DNA of 7,751 nucleotides from the NCBI GenBank assembly GCA_028877045.1, contig JAGWPQ010000064.1, positions 1 to 7,751 of the forward strand, written 5' to 3'. Made by a program: the position numbers and the translations under genes. The notes below the pieces were generated by a model. The model had not been told where the DNA came from, ran no database searches, and saw only the letters and a list, made by a program, of their open reading frames with translations. Of the stretch, positions 1 to 5,672 are shown in pieces (the stretch's first letter is position 1; each line of letters opens with the position of its first letter). This stretch comes from Bacteroidota bacterium (GTDB taxonomy: Bacteria; Bacteroidota; Bacteroidia; Chitinophagales; Chitinophagaceae).

Positions 1-106
1 CACCTTTTTCCAAAACAACAGGAACAGGATGATAGTTGTGCGATCCAAATTGATCTTCTAACTGCAAATAATAAGCAGTTTTCTCAGACAGAGTATGAGT
101 TAGCAT
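1..106 (-). CDS. rocD: Ornithine--oxo-acid aminotransferase, N-terminal fragment (cut by window edge)
   Basis: Reading leftward from an ATG at 106-104, 35 complete codons are open to the window edge, beginning MLTHTLSEKTAYYLQLED. The stretch GSHNYHPVPVVLEKG (residues 21-35) closely matches the conserved N-terminal signature of ornithine aminotransferases (usually YGAHNYHPLPVVLERG). These are PLP enzymes of aminotransferase class III that convert ornithine and 2-oxoglutarate to glutamate semialdehyde and glutamate in arginine/proline catabolism. The PLP lysine and the rest of the fold lie outside the window. The gene is divergent from the ribosomal operon to its right. No convincing promoter or Shine-Dalgarno sequence is visible upstream of it. 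The identification rests on this short motif from knowledge of the family, so another class III aminotransferase is possible but less likely. Confidence 0.82.
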   Translation of the reverse strand, partial: MLTHTLSEKTAYYLQLEDQFGSHNYHPVPVVLEKG

Positions 107-481
107 AAAAATGAATTAATAAATGAAAGAATTGAAAAAACGATTGCCGGGTAGCAAAAAATAATTATCCCTTTGCGGGATGATCGAGAAAGTCCAAATT
201 GTTTCGAAGAAATTTCATAAAAGGTTCAATTCGTTCGCAAGATAAAAATTATTTTTCGTTTTTTTTGTTTTTAGTTTGACATTAAGCCAAAATAACACAG
301 ATTTAAAAATAATTCAATTTGACTGGAAGAACAGAAACGTATATTGTTAATAATTACAGGTTTCGCTTCGACCCAAATCCAAATTATCCTGATAATGTGG
401 AGAATTTCTCTAAAAAACAGCTTTTTTCTATTGCTATTTAGTTACTGTTCCTTACCTTTGCCGTCCGAAAAAATCAGAGTT
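107..481. other. Divergent intergenic region between rocD and rpmB
   Basis: These 375 bases separate the divergent rocD and rpmB starts. The part from about 430 to 460 is a good promoter for rpmB. Just upstream of it, an A-run (412-417) and a T-run (422-427) make an AT-rich, UP-element-like stretch. A weak second promoter-like sequence, TCCCTTTG at 168-175, has a TTG 21 bases upstream at 144-146. It overlaps a 5-bp hairpin, ATCCC-TTTGC-GGGAT, at 167-181. The segment 240-275 is very T-rich. I find no believable gene, tRNA or terminator; the open frame from 344 is only the in-frame extension of rpmB. Confidence 0.6.
430..460 (+). promoter_or_regulatory. Bacteroidota-type promoter of the rpmB operon
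   Basis: TACCTTTG at 453-460 is an exact match to the Bacteroidota -7 consensus TAnnTTTG. ATTG at 430-433 fits the -33 TTTG element with a 19-base spacer, which is the usual spacing for this sigma factor (established for Bacteroides). Transcription would start around 465-469, giving a leader of about 15 bases before the L28 ATG at 482. A and T runs just upstream could act as an UP-like element. This is the best-matched promoter in the window, as expected for a highly expressed ribosomal operon. Confidence 0.75.
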
Positions 482-718
482 ATGGCAAGAGTATGTCAGG
501 TTACAGGTAAAAAGCCAATCGTTGGAAATAGTGTTTCTCACTCAAACATTAAAACCAAACGTCGTTTCTTACCTAATTTACAAACCAAACGTTTCTTCTT
601 TGCAGAAGAAGATCGTTGGGTAACATTAAAGGTTTCTACTGAAGCAATTCGCACCATTAATAAAAATGGTTTACATTCAGTTATCAAACAATTAAGAGCC
701 GAAGGTTCTAAAATCTAA
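482..718 (+). CDS. rpmB: 50S ribosomal protein L28 (bL28)
   Basis: The 78-residue product starts MARVCQVTGKKPIVGNSVSH, the universal L28 opening, and continues with the RRFLPNLQTKRFF block typical of the 77-78-residue E. coli-like form. It is a structural protein of the large ribosomal subunit. The start at 482 is chosen because the family begins at this MARVCQ motif and because the promoter at 430-460 would begin transcription only about 15 bases upstream. The open frame extends back to 344, but those 46 extra residues do not resemble L28. Only one cysteine is near the N-terminus, so this is the form without zinc-binding cysteine pairs. It is the first gene of a tight operon, with 5 bases to rpmG. 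No Shine-Dalgarno sequence is visible, as is normal in the phylum. Confidence 0.97.
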   Translation: MARVCQVTGKKPIVGNSVSHSNIKTKRRFLPNLQTKRFFFAEEDRWVTLKVSTEAIRTINKNGLHSVIKQLRAEGSKI

Positions 719-723
719 TTACA

Positions 724-906
724 ATGGCAAGAAAAGGAAACAGAGTACAGGTTATTTTAGAATGTACCGAACACAAAACAAGTGGCGTTGCAGGCACAAG
801 CCGCTACATCACTGTAAAGAACAAAAAAAATACTCCTGAAAGAATGGAGTTGAAAAAGTATAACCCTATTTTGAAAAAAGTTACTGTTCATAAAGAAATT
901 AAATAG
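724..906 (+). CDS. rpmG: 50S ribosomal protein L33 (bL33), zinc-independent form
   Basis: This 60-residue basic protein begins MARKGNRVQVILECTEHK and has the NKKNTPERMELKKYNPILKK core of bL33, a small protein of the large ribosomal subunit near the E site. In the zinc-binding form two CxxC pairs are present. Here the first pair reads C-T-E-H and the second is replaced around KYNP, so this is the C-minus, zinc-independent type. It is the second gene of the operon, 5 bases after rpmB and 2 bases before the DUF4295/bL38 gene, so the three are almost certainly cotranscribed and translationally linked. Length and start match the family. Confidence 0.96.
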   Translation: MARKGNRVQVILECTEHKTSGVAGTSRYITVKNKKNTPERMELKKYNPILKKVTVHKEIK

Positions 907-908
907 TC

Positions 909-1079
909 ATGGCAAAAGCAGCAAAAACAGCGATCAAGACCAAAGACCAAAAGGCCGCCGCTGAAGCAAAAAACTGGACAAAAGTTATTAAGGCTGTTCG
1001 CAGTCCTAAAACCGGTGCATATACTTTTAAGGAAGCTATTGTGCACAAGGATAAAGTGAAAGAATTCTTAGCAAAGTAA
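909..1079 (+). CDS. DUF4295 family protein, Bacteroidota-specific ribosomal protein bL38
   Basis: A 56-residue, lysine/alanine-rich protein (MAKAAKTAIKTKDQKAAAEA...) with the core NWTKVIKAVRSPKTGAY at residues 22-38, followed by FKEAIVHKDKVKEFLAK at the C-terminus. It is encoded 2 bases after the rpmG stop. Size, charge, sequence and position directly behind L28 and L33 match the DUF4295 family found throughout Bacteroidota. From memory, this family corresponds to the extra large-subunit protein named bL38 in the Flavobacterium johnsoniae ribosome structure; I am confident of the family and somewhat less of the name. The basic N-terminal tail probably binds rRNA (inference). It is the last gene of the operon, with a terminator hairpin beginning about 19 bases after its stop. 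Confidence 0.9.
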   Translation: MAKAAKTAIKTKDQKAAAEAKNWTKVIKAVRSPKTGAYTFKEAIVHKDKVKEFLAK

Positions 1080-1097
1080 TTTGCCGATGAAATAACT

Positions 1098-1134
1098 AAG
1101 AGCTGTTTTGACCTCGTGTTGAGACAGCTTTTTT
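1098..1134 (+). terminator. Rho-independent terminator of the rpmB-rpmG-bL38 operon
   Basis: AGCTGT at 1101-1106 pairs with ACAGCT at 1124-1129. The helix can continue inward through wobble and Watson-Crick pairs to a loop of about 5 bases near 1113-1117, and outward through AAG (1098-1100). It is followed by a run of six T (1129-1134). It lies just after the third gene's stop and separates the ribosomal operon from ftsY. Confidence 0.82.
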
Positions 1135-1138
1135 GTTA

Positions 1139-1173
1139 TTTGTATTATTTTGTTACCGGCAGCAGTAACTTTG
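1139..1173 (+). promoter_or_regulatory. Probable ftsY promoter
   Basis: TAACTTTG at 1166-1173 is an exact match to the Bacteroidota -7 element TAnnTTTG. The candidate -33 element TTTG at 1139-1142 lies 23 bases upstream, at the long end of the allowed spacing; another TTTG at 1149-1152 is only 13 bases away, which is too close. Transcription would start near 1180, giving a leader of about 70 bases before ftsY. The position just after a terminator supports a separate promoter here. Confidence 0.5.
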
Positions 1174-1251
1174 TTTAGCTCCTGCGCACTCTTCAACTGC
1201 AACAATAACTTGAGCAATTAAAACTTCTAGATCAAATTAATCGTATTTCAC

Positions 1252-2208
1252 ATGGGATTCTTCGATAAACTATTTGGGAAAAAAGAAAAGCAAAGCTTGG
1301 AAGAGGGATTGCAAAAAACCAAAGAAGGTTTCTTGTCAAAACTCAGCAAAGCCATTGCCGGCAAAAGTACGGTTGATGAAGATGTACTCGATAATTTAGA
1401 AGAAGCTTTGGTAAGCGCCGATGTTGGTATTGAAACTACCATCCAAATAATTGATCGAATTGAAAAGCGAGTCAAGTCAGATAAATATATCAATACCAGT
1501 GAATTAAATAATTTACTACAGGAAGAAATTGAGAATGTTTTGGTTGATGCTGATGATCAATCCTACAAAAACTTCGAGATCCCCGAAGGGAAAAAACCAT
1601 ATGTTATTTTAATTGTTGGCGTTAACGGTGTTGGTAAAACAACAACCATTGGTAAGCTGGCACATAATTATAAAAAAGCCGGACATAGTGTAATTCTTGG
1701 CGCTGCTGATACTTTTCGTGCAGCCGCCGTTGATCAATTGACCATCTGGAGCGAAAGAGTGGGTGTGCCGATCGTAAAACAAAATATGGGCAGCGACCCA
1801 AGTGCCGTTGCTTTCGATACAGTTCAAAGTGCTATTGCCCGTGGTTCTGAAATAGTAATTATTGATACGGCAGGGCGTTTGCACAATAAAGCTCATTTAA
1901 TGGAAGAGCTTACAAAAATCAAACGGGTGATTGCTAAAATCTTACCCGACGCACCTCATGAAGTAATGTTGGTGCTGGATGGTTCAACCGGGCAGAATGC
2001 TTTGGAACAAGCCAAACATTTTACTGCTGCGACCGATGTTAATTCGATCATTATTACAAAATTAGATGGCACTGCAAAAGGTGGCGTTGTATTGGCAATT
2101 GCCAATCAATTTAAAATCCCAGTAAAATTCATTGGCATCGGAGAGAAGATCGATGATCTTTTAATTTTTGATAAACACGAATTTGTCGACAGCCTGTTTA
2201 AATTATAA
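1252..2208 (+). CDS. ftsY: Signal recognition particle receptor FtsY
   Basis: FtsY is the membrane-associated GTPase that receives SRP-bound ribosomes and hands nascent membrane proteins to the Sec translocon. The 318-residue product consists of a very short N-terminal basic segment (MGFFDKLFGKKEK), the helical N domain (about 20-105) and the GTPase G domain. Motifs seen are the P-loop GVNGVGKT at 123-130, DTFRAAA at 153-159, DTAGR at 205-209, TKLD at 269-272 and the closing GIGE at 295-298. The long acidic A domain of E. coli FtsY is missing, as is usual outside Proteobacteria. The start is chosen on the MGFFDKLFGKK opening typical of the family. The gene stands alone between two terminators, and its position after rpmB-rpmG-bL38 is a familiar Bacteroidota arrangement. 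Confidence 0.97.
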   Translation: MGFFDKLFGKKEKQSLEEGLQKTKEGFLSKLSKAIAGKSTVDEDVLDNLEEALVSADVGIETTIQIIDRIEKRVKSDKYINTSELNNLLQEEIENVLVDADDQSYKNFEIPEGKKPYVILIVGVNGVGKTTTIGKLAHNYKKAGHSVILGAADTFRAAAVDQLTIWSERVGVPIVKQNMGSDPSAVAFDTVQSAIARGSEIVIIDTAGRLHNKAHLMEELTKIKRVIAKILPDAPHEVMLVLDGSTGQNALEQAKHFTAATDVNSIIITKLDGTAKGGVVLAIANQFKIPVKFIGIGEKIDDLLIFDKHEFVDSLFKL

Positions 2209-2229
2209 AACACATCATTCATTAGAAAC

Positions 2230-2262
2230 AAAAAGCCCCTGATTTTTTTTCAGAGGCTTTTT
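2230..2262. terminator. Bidirectional terminator between ftsY and the convergent secreted-protein gene
   Basis: AAAAAGCCCCTGA at 2230-2242 pairs with TCAGAGGCTTTTT at 2250-2262 with a single C/A mismatch and a loop of seven T. The 13-base stem is flanked by A-runs on the left and T-runs on the right, so it has the hairpin-plus-U-tract form on both strands. It lies 21 bases after the ftsY stop and 4 bases after the stop of the leftward gene, so it can serve both. Confidence 0.85.
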
Positions 2263-2266
2263 GATT

Positions 2267-2749
2267 TTAGAATGTATATCTGATTGCTAAGCCGCCCCAG
2301 CCCGATTCAAAATTATTATAACCGATCAGGTCTAATGATGGCTGCCAATCGAAACTAATATTAATGGGCGCACCGGGTATTTTATAATCCAATCCCAAAA
2401 CGCCGTCAACACCAATATCAACACCATTTTGGCGACTTGGATAATCAACTGTCCATCTGTTATTATAAAAACCAACATGAGCACCACCGCCAATATAATA
2501 TTTCAACCCTTCCACTGGATTTATATTGCCATGAATCTCATATAAAGCTGTTGTTCTAAAACCATATTGCCAGAAATAAGCCAAACCCTCAACTGCAACA
2601 TTGGGTTTAATAAAATGTTTGATATCCAATGCACCCGGATAAACTTTTATACCAATAGCTGTTTTGTAAGTAGAGCCTGTATTAATTTGCTGACCGTAAC
2701 TGATGGCACTGATGCAGATAAATGCAACAAATAAAATGATCTTATTCAT
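2267..2749 (-). CDS. Small secreted beta-rich protein, probable outer-membrane barrel, function unknown
   Basis: I do not recognise a named family. The 160-residue product starts with a clear signal peptide (K3, hydrophobic 4-16) with a probable type I cleavage after SYG (residue 19), leaving QQINTGSTYKT. The cysteine at 12 does not sit in a lipobox. The mature part alternates polar and hydrophobic residues in about eight short strands with glycine/aromatic turns, for example VAVEGLAYFW (51-60) and LKYYIGGGAHVGFY (82-95). It ends LAIRYTF with a terminal phenylalanine, the usual C-terminal signal for outer-membrane insertion. The mature length of about 140 residues would suit a small eight-stranded barrel (inference). 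It is a single gene, convergent with ftsY and divergent from the prenyl synthase. A weak -7 candidate, TAATCTTG, lies at 2776-2769 on the minus strand, without a properly spaced -33 element. Confidence 0.85.
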   Translation of the reverse strand: MNKIILFVAFICISAISYGQQINTGSTYKTAIGIKVYPGALDIKHFIKPNVAVEGLAYFWQYGFRTTALYEIHGNINPVEGLKYYIGGGAHVGFYNNRWTVDYPSRQNGVDIGVDGVLGLDYKIPGAPINISFDWQPSLDLIGYNNFESGWGGLAIRYTF

Positions 2750-2860
2750 GAGGTATTAATTTTAGTAACAAGATTAGATAAAATCGTGCCAAAAAATGCC
2801 CATCAAACTCTTAAAAAATATTTATAGAAATTATTTTAAACTTTCTTTTACTTTTCTATT

Positions 2861-2868
2861 TAGGTTTG
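2861..2868 (+). promoter_or_regulatory. Promoter -7 element almost touching the prenyl synthase start
   Basis: TAGGTTTG is an exact match to the TAnnTTTG element, but no TTTG or TTG is found 17-23 bases upstream, where the sequence is A/T and pyrimidine-rich. The last G is only 4 bases before the ATG at 2873. A start site 5-9 bases downstream would therefore fall on or just inside the start codon, implying a leaderless or nearly leaderless transcript. It may instead be a chance match. Confidence 0.38.
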
Positions 2869-2872
2869 CTGT

Positions 2873-3838
2873 ATGCATACATTTAATCAATTGGTAAAAA
2901 TTTTTGCAGAACGATTTGCAATAGATCATTTTCCAAAACATCCATCAACATTGTATGAGCCGGGTGATTATTTTTTATCGCTTGGCGGAAAAAGGATCCG
3001 CCCAGTCATTTGTTTAATGGGAAATGAATTGTTTGATGAGATCAATCCCGATACTTATCATGTTGCTTTTGCCATTGAACTCTTCCACAATTTTTCTTTG
3101 ATTCATGATGATATAATGGATGCTGCAAGTCTGCGACGCGGCATGGAAACAGTACATAAAAAATATGGATCGAACACTGCGTTGTTAAACGGAGATGTAA
3201 TGCTGATAAGGAGTTATGATTATATCAATAAAATAAATGTGCAGTATCTGCAACGCATTTTATCCTTATTCAATAAAACGGCGAGAGAAGTTTGCGAAGG
3301 GCAACAATTGGATATGGACTTTGAAAAACAAGAACATGTTTTAATGGATGATTATATAAATATGATCAGTTTAAAAACATCCGTTTTATTGGCTGCAAGT
3401 TTAGAAATGGGTGCGATATTGGGTGGTGCAAGCGAACACAATTGCAGGCACATCTATGAATTCGGGAAAAATCTCGGCATCGCTTTTCAAATTCAGGATG
3501 ATTATTTAGACGCTTTTGGTGATCCAGAAAAATTTGGTAAAGAAGTAGGCGGCGATATCCGTCAAAATAAAAAAACATTTTTAATGCTGCATACTTTGGC
3601 TTCTGCTTCTGATCAACAAAAAAGAGAATTAAACGACTTAATTAATACCAATCCTTCAGATAAAGTTGAAAAGGTTTTATCTATTTATAAAGCATGCAAT
3701 GTTGATGTTTGGGCTAATCAATTAAAAGAAAAATATTATCAAAAAGCATTGCATCATCTAGAAGAGATCGCCGTGCTTTCGGTCAGAAAAAAACCTTTGG
3801 TTGAACTGGCCTCCTTTTTAATACAAAGGGATTATTAA
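2873..3838 (+). CDS. Polyprenyl (probably farnesyl/geranylgeranyl) diphosphate synthase
   Basis: This 321-residue all-alpha trans-prenyltransferase condenses isopentenyl diphosphate with allylic diphosphates in isoprenoid synthesis (cytoplasmic). The GGKRIRP substrate-binding motif is at 38-44. The first aspartate-rich motif DDIMD is at 79-83, followed by RRG at 88-90. The second, DDYLD, is at 209-213 within QIQDDYLDAFGD, followed by the basic GGDIRQNKKTF stretch (226-236). The first motif lacks the two-residue insertion of the E. coli IspA type. An aromatic residue (F74) lies five positions before it, with serine at the fourth. From family rules this favours a short C15-C20 product over the long chain of quinone synthases; this is inference. 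The MHTF start matches my recollection of Bacteroidota relatives. No neighbour shares its pathway. A hairpin-forming repeat follows 8 bases after the stop. Confidence 0.93.
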   Translation: MHTFNQLVKIFAERFAIDHFPKHPSTLYEPGDYFLSLGGKRIRPVICLMGNELFDEINPDTYHVAFAIELFHNFSLIHDDIMDAASLRRGMETVHKKYGSNTALLNGDVMLIRSYDYINKINVQYLQRILSLFNKTAREVCEGQQLDMDFEKQEHVLMDDYINMISLKTSVLLAASLEMGAILGGASEHNCRHIYEFGKNLGIAFQIQDDYLDAFGDPEKFGKEVGGDIRQNKKTFLMLHTLASASDQQKRELNDLINTNPSDKVEKVLSIYKACNVDVWANQLKEKYYQKALHHLEEIAVLSVRKKPLVELASFLIQRDY

Positions 3839-3846
3839 TTTTAATA

Positions 3847-3922
3847 ACACGAATTCAGTCGTATTTCAGGAATCAGGGTATACGATTTAAGAATTCGTGT
3901 AATCTGTCAAAATTCGTGTAAT
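3847..3922. repeat. Nested inverted repeat and tandem ATTCGTGT repeats upstream of the permease
   Basis: ACACGAATTC at 3847-3856 and GAATTCGTGT at 3891-3900 are a perfect 10-base inverted pair. Inside it, TCGTAT (3859-3864) and ATACGA (3880-3885) form a second stem around a 15-base loop. AATTCGTGTAAT then occurs twice in direct orientation at 3892-3903 and 3911-3922, with a 19-base period, so the core is present three times. No T-run follows, so this is not a classical terminator, although the hairpin lies only 8 bases after the prenyl synthase stop. The last copy falls at the -33 region of the permease promoter candidate. It could be an operator array or a dispersed intergenic repeat; the sequence alone does not decide. 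Confidence 0.7.
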
Positions 3923-3940
3923 AAAAAATATTATTCCCAT

Positions 3941-3948
3941 TACATTTG
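3941..3948 (+). promoter_or_regulatory. Probable promoter -7 element of the permease-Smr unit
   Basis: TACATTTG is an exact TAnnTTTG match. Transcription would start near 3954, about 29 bases before the permease ATG at 3983. No clean TTTG lies 17-23 bases upstream; the region instead carries the TTCGTG of the third repeat copy (3913-3918), 22 bases away. A weak -33 element overlapped by a repeat would suit a regulated promoter, but that is inference. Confidence 0.5.
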
Positions 3949-3982
3949 TTACTATCTTCCTCATTCAAACAAAATAATTTTC

Positions 3983-5665
3983 ATGTCGCTTTTCCGAAAG
4001 AAGTCTATTGAAAAAATTGTTGCTGACACCGAAGCTGGATTAACCGATGCACACACTTTTAAATTACATAAAGTTCTTGGTGTACGTGATCTGACATTCA
4101 TGGGCATAGCAGCCATCATTGGTGCCGGTATTTTTTCTACCATTGGTACTGCTGCATATAATGGTGGACCCGGTATAGCATTTCTTTTTATCATTACCGC
4201 TGTAACCTGCGGATTCAGTGCATTGTGTTATGCAGAATTTGCAAGCCGTGTTCCCATTGCGGGTAGTGCATATACTTATGCTTATGTAAGTTTTGGAGAA
4301 GTAGTGGCGTGGATAATTGGTTGGGCTTTGATATTAGAATATGCCATCGGTAATATTGTTGTTGCAATTAGTTGGAGTGGATATTTTGACAATTTATTAC
4401 AAGGCTTAGGAATTCATTTGCCTTATTGGTTATTATTAGATCCAATTACGGCATCCAGAAATTTTGATGAGGCAATGCTTGCAACTACTGCACATAAACC
4501 ATTGACCGATGTAATGCAATATGCCATCACTGCATGGAACAGTGCACCGGTTATTGCAGGTAAACATTTCTTTATTAATCTTCCAGCATTTATAATTGTT
4601 GTACTGATCACTATTTTGGCTTACATCGGAATTAAAGAAAGTAAAAAGACTACCAATTTTATGGTGATCTTTAAAATAATTGTGATTGTACTTGTAATCG
4701 CTATCGGTTTTTTTTATGTGAATACAAATAACTGGCACCCATTTATGCCGAATGGTTTTGGTGGAGTACTGGCTGGTGTATCGGCTGTGTTCTATGCCTA
4801 CATTGGGTTTGATGCGATATCAACAACGGCTGAAGAATGTAAAAATCCGCAACGCGATCTACCGAGAGGAATGATCTATTCTTTAATTATTTGCACCGTT
4901 CTCTATATTTTAATTGCATTGGTATTAACCGGAATGGTAAAATATGCCGAATTAAAAGTTACCGATCCACTGGCTTATGTGTTCGACAAATTAAATTTAA
5001 AATGGATCGGTTATATCATTTCCATCAGTGCAGTTGTGGCGACAACAAGTGTGATGCTGGTGTTTCAATTAGGTCAGCCAAGAATTTGGATGAGCATGAG
5101 CCGTGATGGATTATTGCCTAAAAAATTTGCACAGATCCATCCTAAATTTCATACACCCGGCTTTGCAACCATCATTACCGGTTTATTAGTTGGTATTCCA
5201 ACTTTATTTTTACCAAGCAATTTAATGACCGACTTAACGAGCATCGGAACTTTATTTGCATTTGTGCTGGTTTGCTTTGGTGTATTGGTTTTACCGCGAA
5301 TGACCAACACAACACAAGGACGATTTAAATTGCCTTACATCAATGGGAAATTTATTCTGCCGCTGATCGTTATTTTATTTATCTGGGCATTTCATCAACG
5401 GTTGCAGGACGCATTTTCTAATTATGCAAATGAAAGCTATCAGGAATTTTTATTCATTGTTTTTGTTGCCATAACTATTGTTACAGCAACATTAAGTTAT
5501 ATCCGAAGTTATTCGCTGATACCAAACTTAGGTGCATTGTGTTGTTTGTATTTGATGATCGAAATACCGGCCATCAGCTGGATGTGGTTCTTTATCTGGA
5601 TGGCATTGGGATTAAGTATTTATTTTTTATACGGAAGAAAGAATAGTAAATTATCGAAGGAGTAA
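3983..5665 (+). CDS. APC-superfamily amino acid permease (cationic amino acid transporter-like)
   Basis: This 560-residue inner-membrane secondary transporter probably takes up amino acids with protons. After a short cytoplasmic N-terminus (MSLFRKKSIEKIVAD), the first membrane segment carries the diagnostic IIGAGIF motif (45-51), whose unwound glycines hold the substrate backbone in the LeuT/APC fold. Further hydrophobic segments lie at about 65-85, 107-135, 200-217, 227-245, 260-277, 297-318, 340-365, 393-412, 420-438, 458-470, 488-507 and 515-550. The segment YAYIGFDAISTTAEECKNPQ starting near 271 is the conserved TM6-loop motif of CAT-like carriers. The protein is longer than the usual 450-490 residues because of an extracytoplasmic loop at about 145-195 and extra C-terminal helices. 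The substrate cannot be read from sequence. The Smr gene follows after 7 bases, so the two are probably cotranscribed. Confidence 0.93.
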   Translation: MSLFRKKSIEKIVADTEAGLTDAHTFKLHKVLGVRDLTFMGIAAIIGAGIFSTIGTAAYNGGPGIAFLFIITAVTCGFSALCYAEFASRVPIAGSAYTYAYVSFGEVVAWIIGWALILEYAIGNIVVAISWSGYFDNLLQGLGIHLPYWLLLDPITASRNFDEAMLATTAHKPLTDVMQYAITAWNSAPVIAGKHFFINLPAFIIVVLITILAYIGIKESKKTTNFMVIFKIIVIVLVIAIGFFYVNTNNWHPFMPNGFGGVLAGVSAVFYAYIGFDAISTTAEECKNPQRDLPRGMIYSLIICTVLYILIALVLTGMVKYAELKVTDPLAYVFDKLNLKWIGYIISISAVVATTSVMLVFQLGQPRIWMSMSRDGLLPKKFAQIHPKFHTPGFATIITGLLVGIPTLFLPSNLMTDLTSIGTLFAFVLVCFGVLVLPRMTNTTQGRFKLPYINGKFILPLIVILFIWAFHQRLQDAFSNYANESYQEFLFIVFVAITIVTATLSYIRSYSLIPNLGALCCLYLMIEIPAISWMWFFIWMALGLSIYFLYGRKNSKLSKE

Positions 5666-5672
5666 ATTAAAA

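Noticed and set aside
221..232. GGTTCAATTC resembling a tRNA T-loop
   Set aside because: The flanking bases do not pair into a T-stem and no acceptor, D or anticodon arms are found.
180..245. 21-codon frame starting MIEKVQIVSKKF in the gap left of rpmB
   Set aside because: It is too short, with no supporting promoter, conservation or recognisable sequence.
344..481. In-frame N-terminal extension of L28 by 46 residues from an ATG at 344
   Set aside because: The extension does not resemble L28, the family begins at MARVCQVTGK, and the best promoter of the window (430-460) would start transcription inside the extension.
1609..1896. 95-codon open frame on the minus strand within ftsY
   Set aside because: It lies fully inside the conserved GTPase domain of ftsY, and its translation has no recognisable protein features.
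4436..4738. 100-codon open frame on the minus strand within the permease gene
   Set aside because: It is antisense to well-conserved transporter sequence and shows no start context or family similarity.
5657..5662. AAGGAG as a Shine-Dalgarno site for the Smr gene
   Set aside because: It is also the last two sense codons of the permease, and Bacteroidota ribosomes largely do not use Shine-Dalgarno pairing, so it is noted but not called as a feature.
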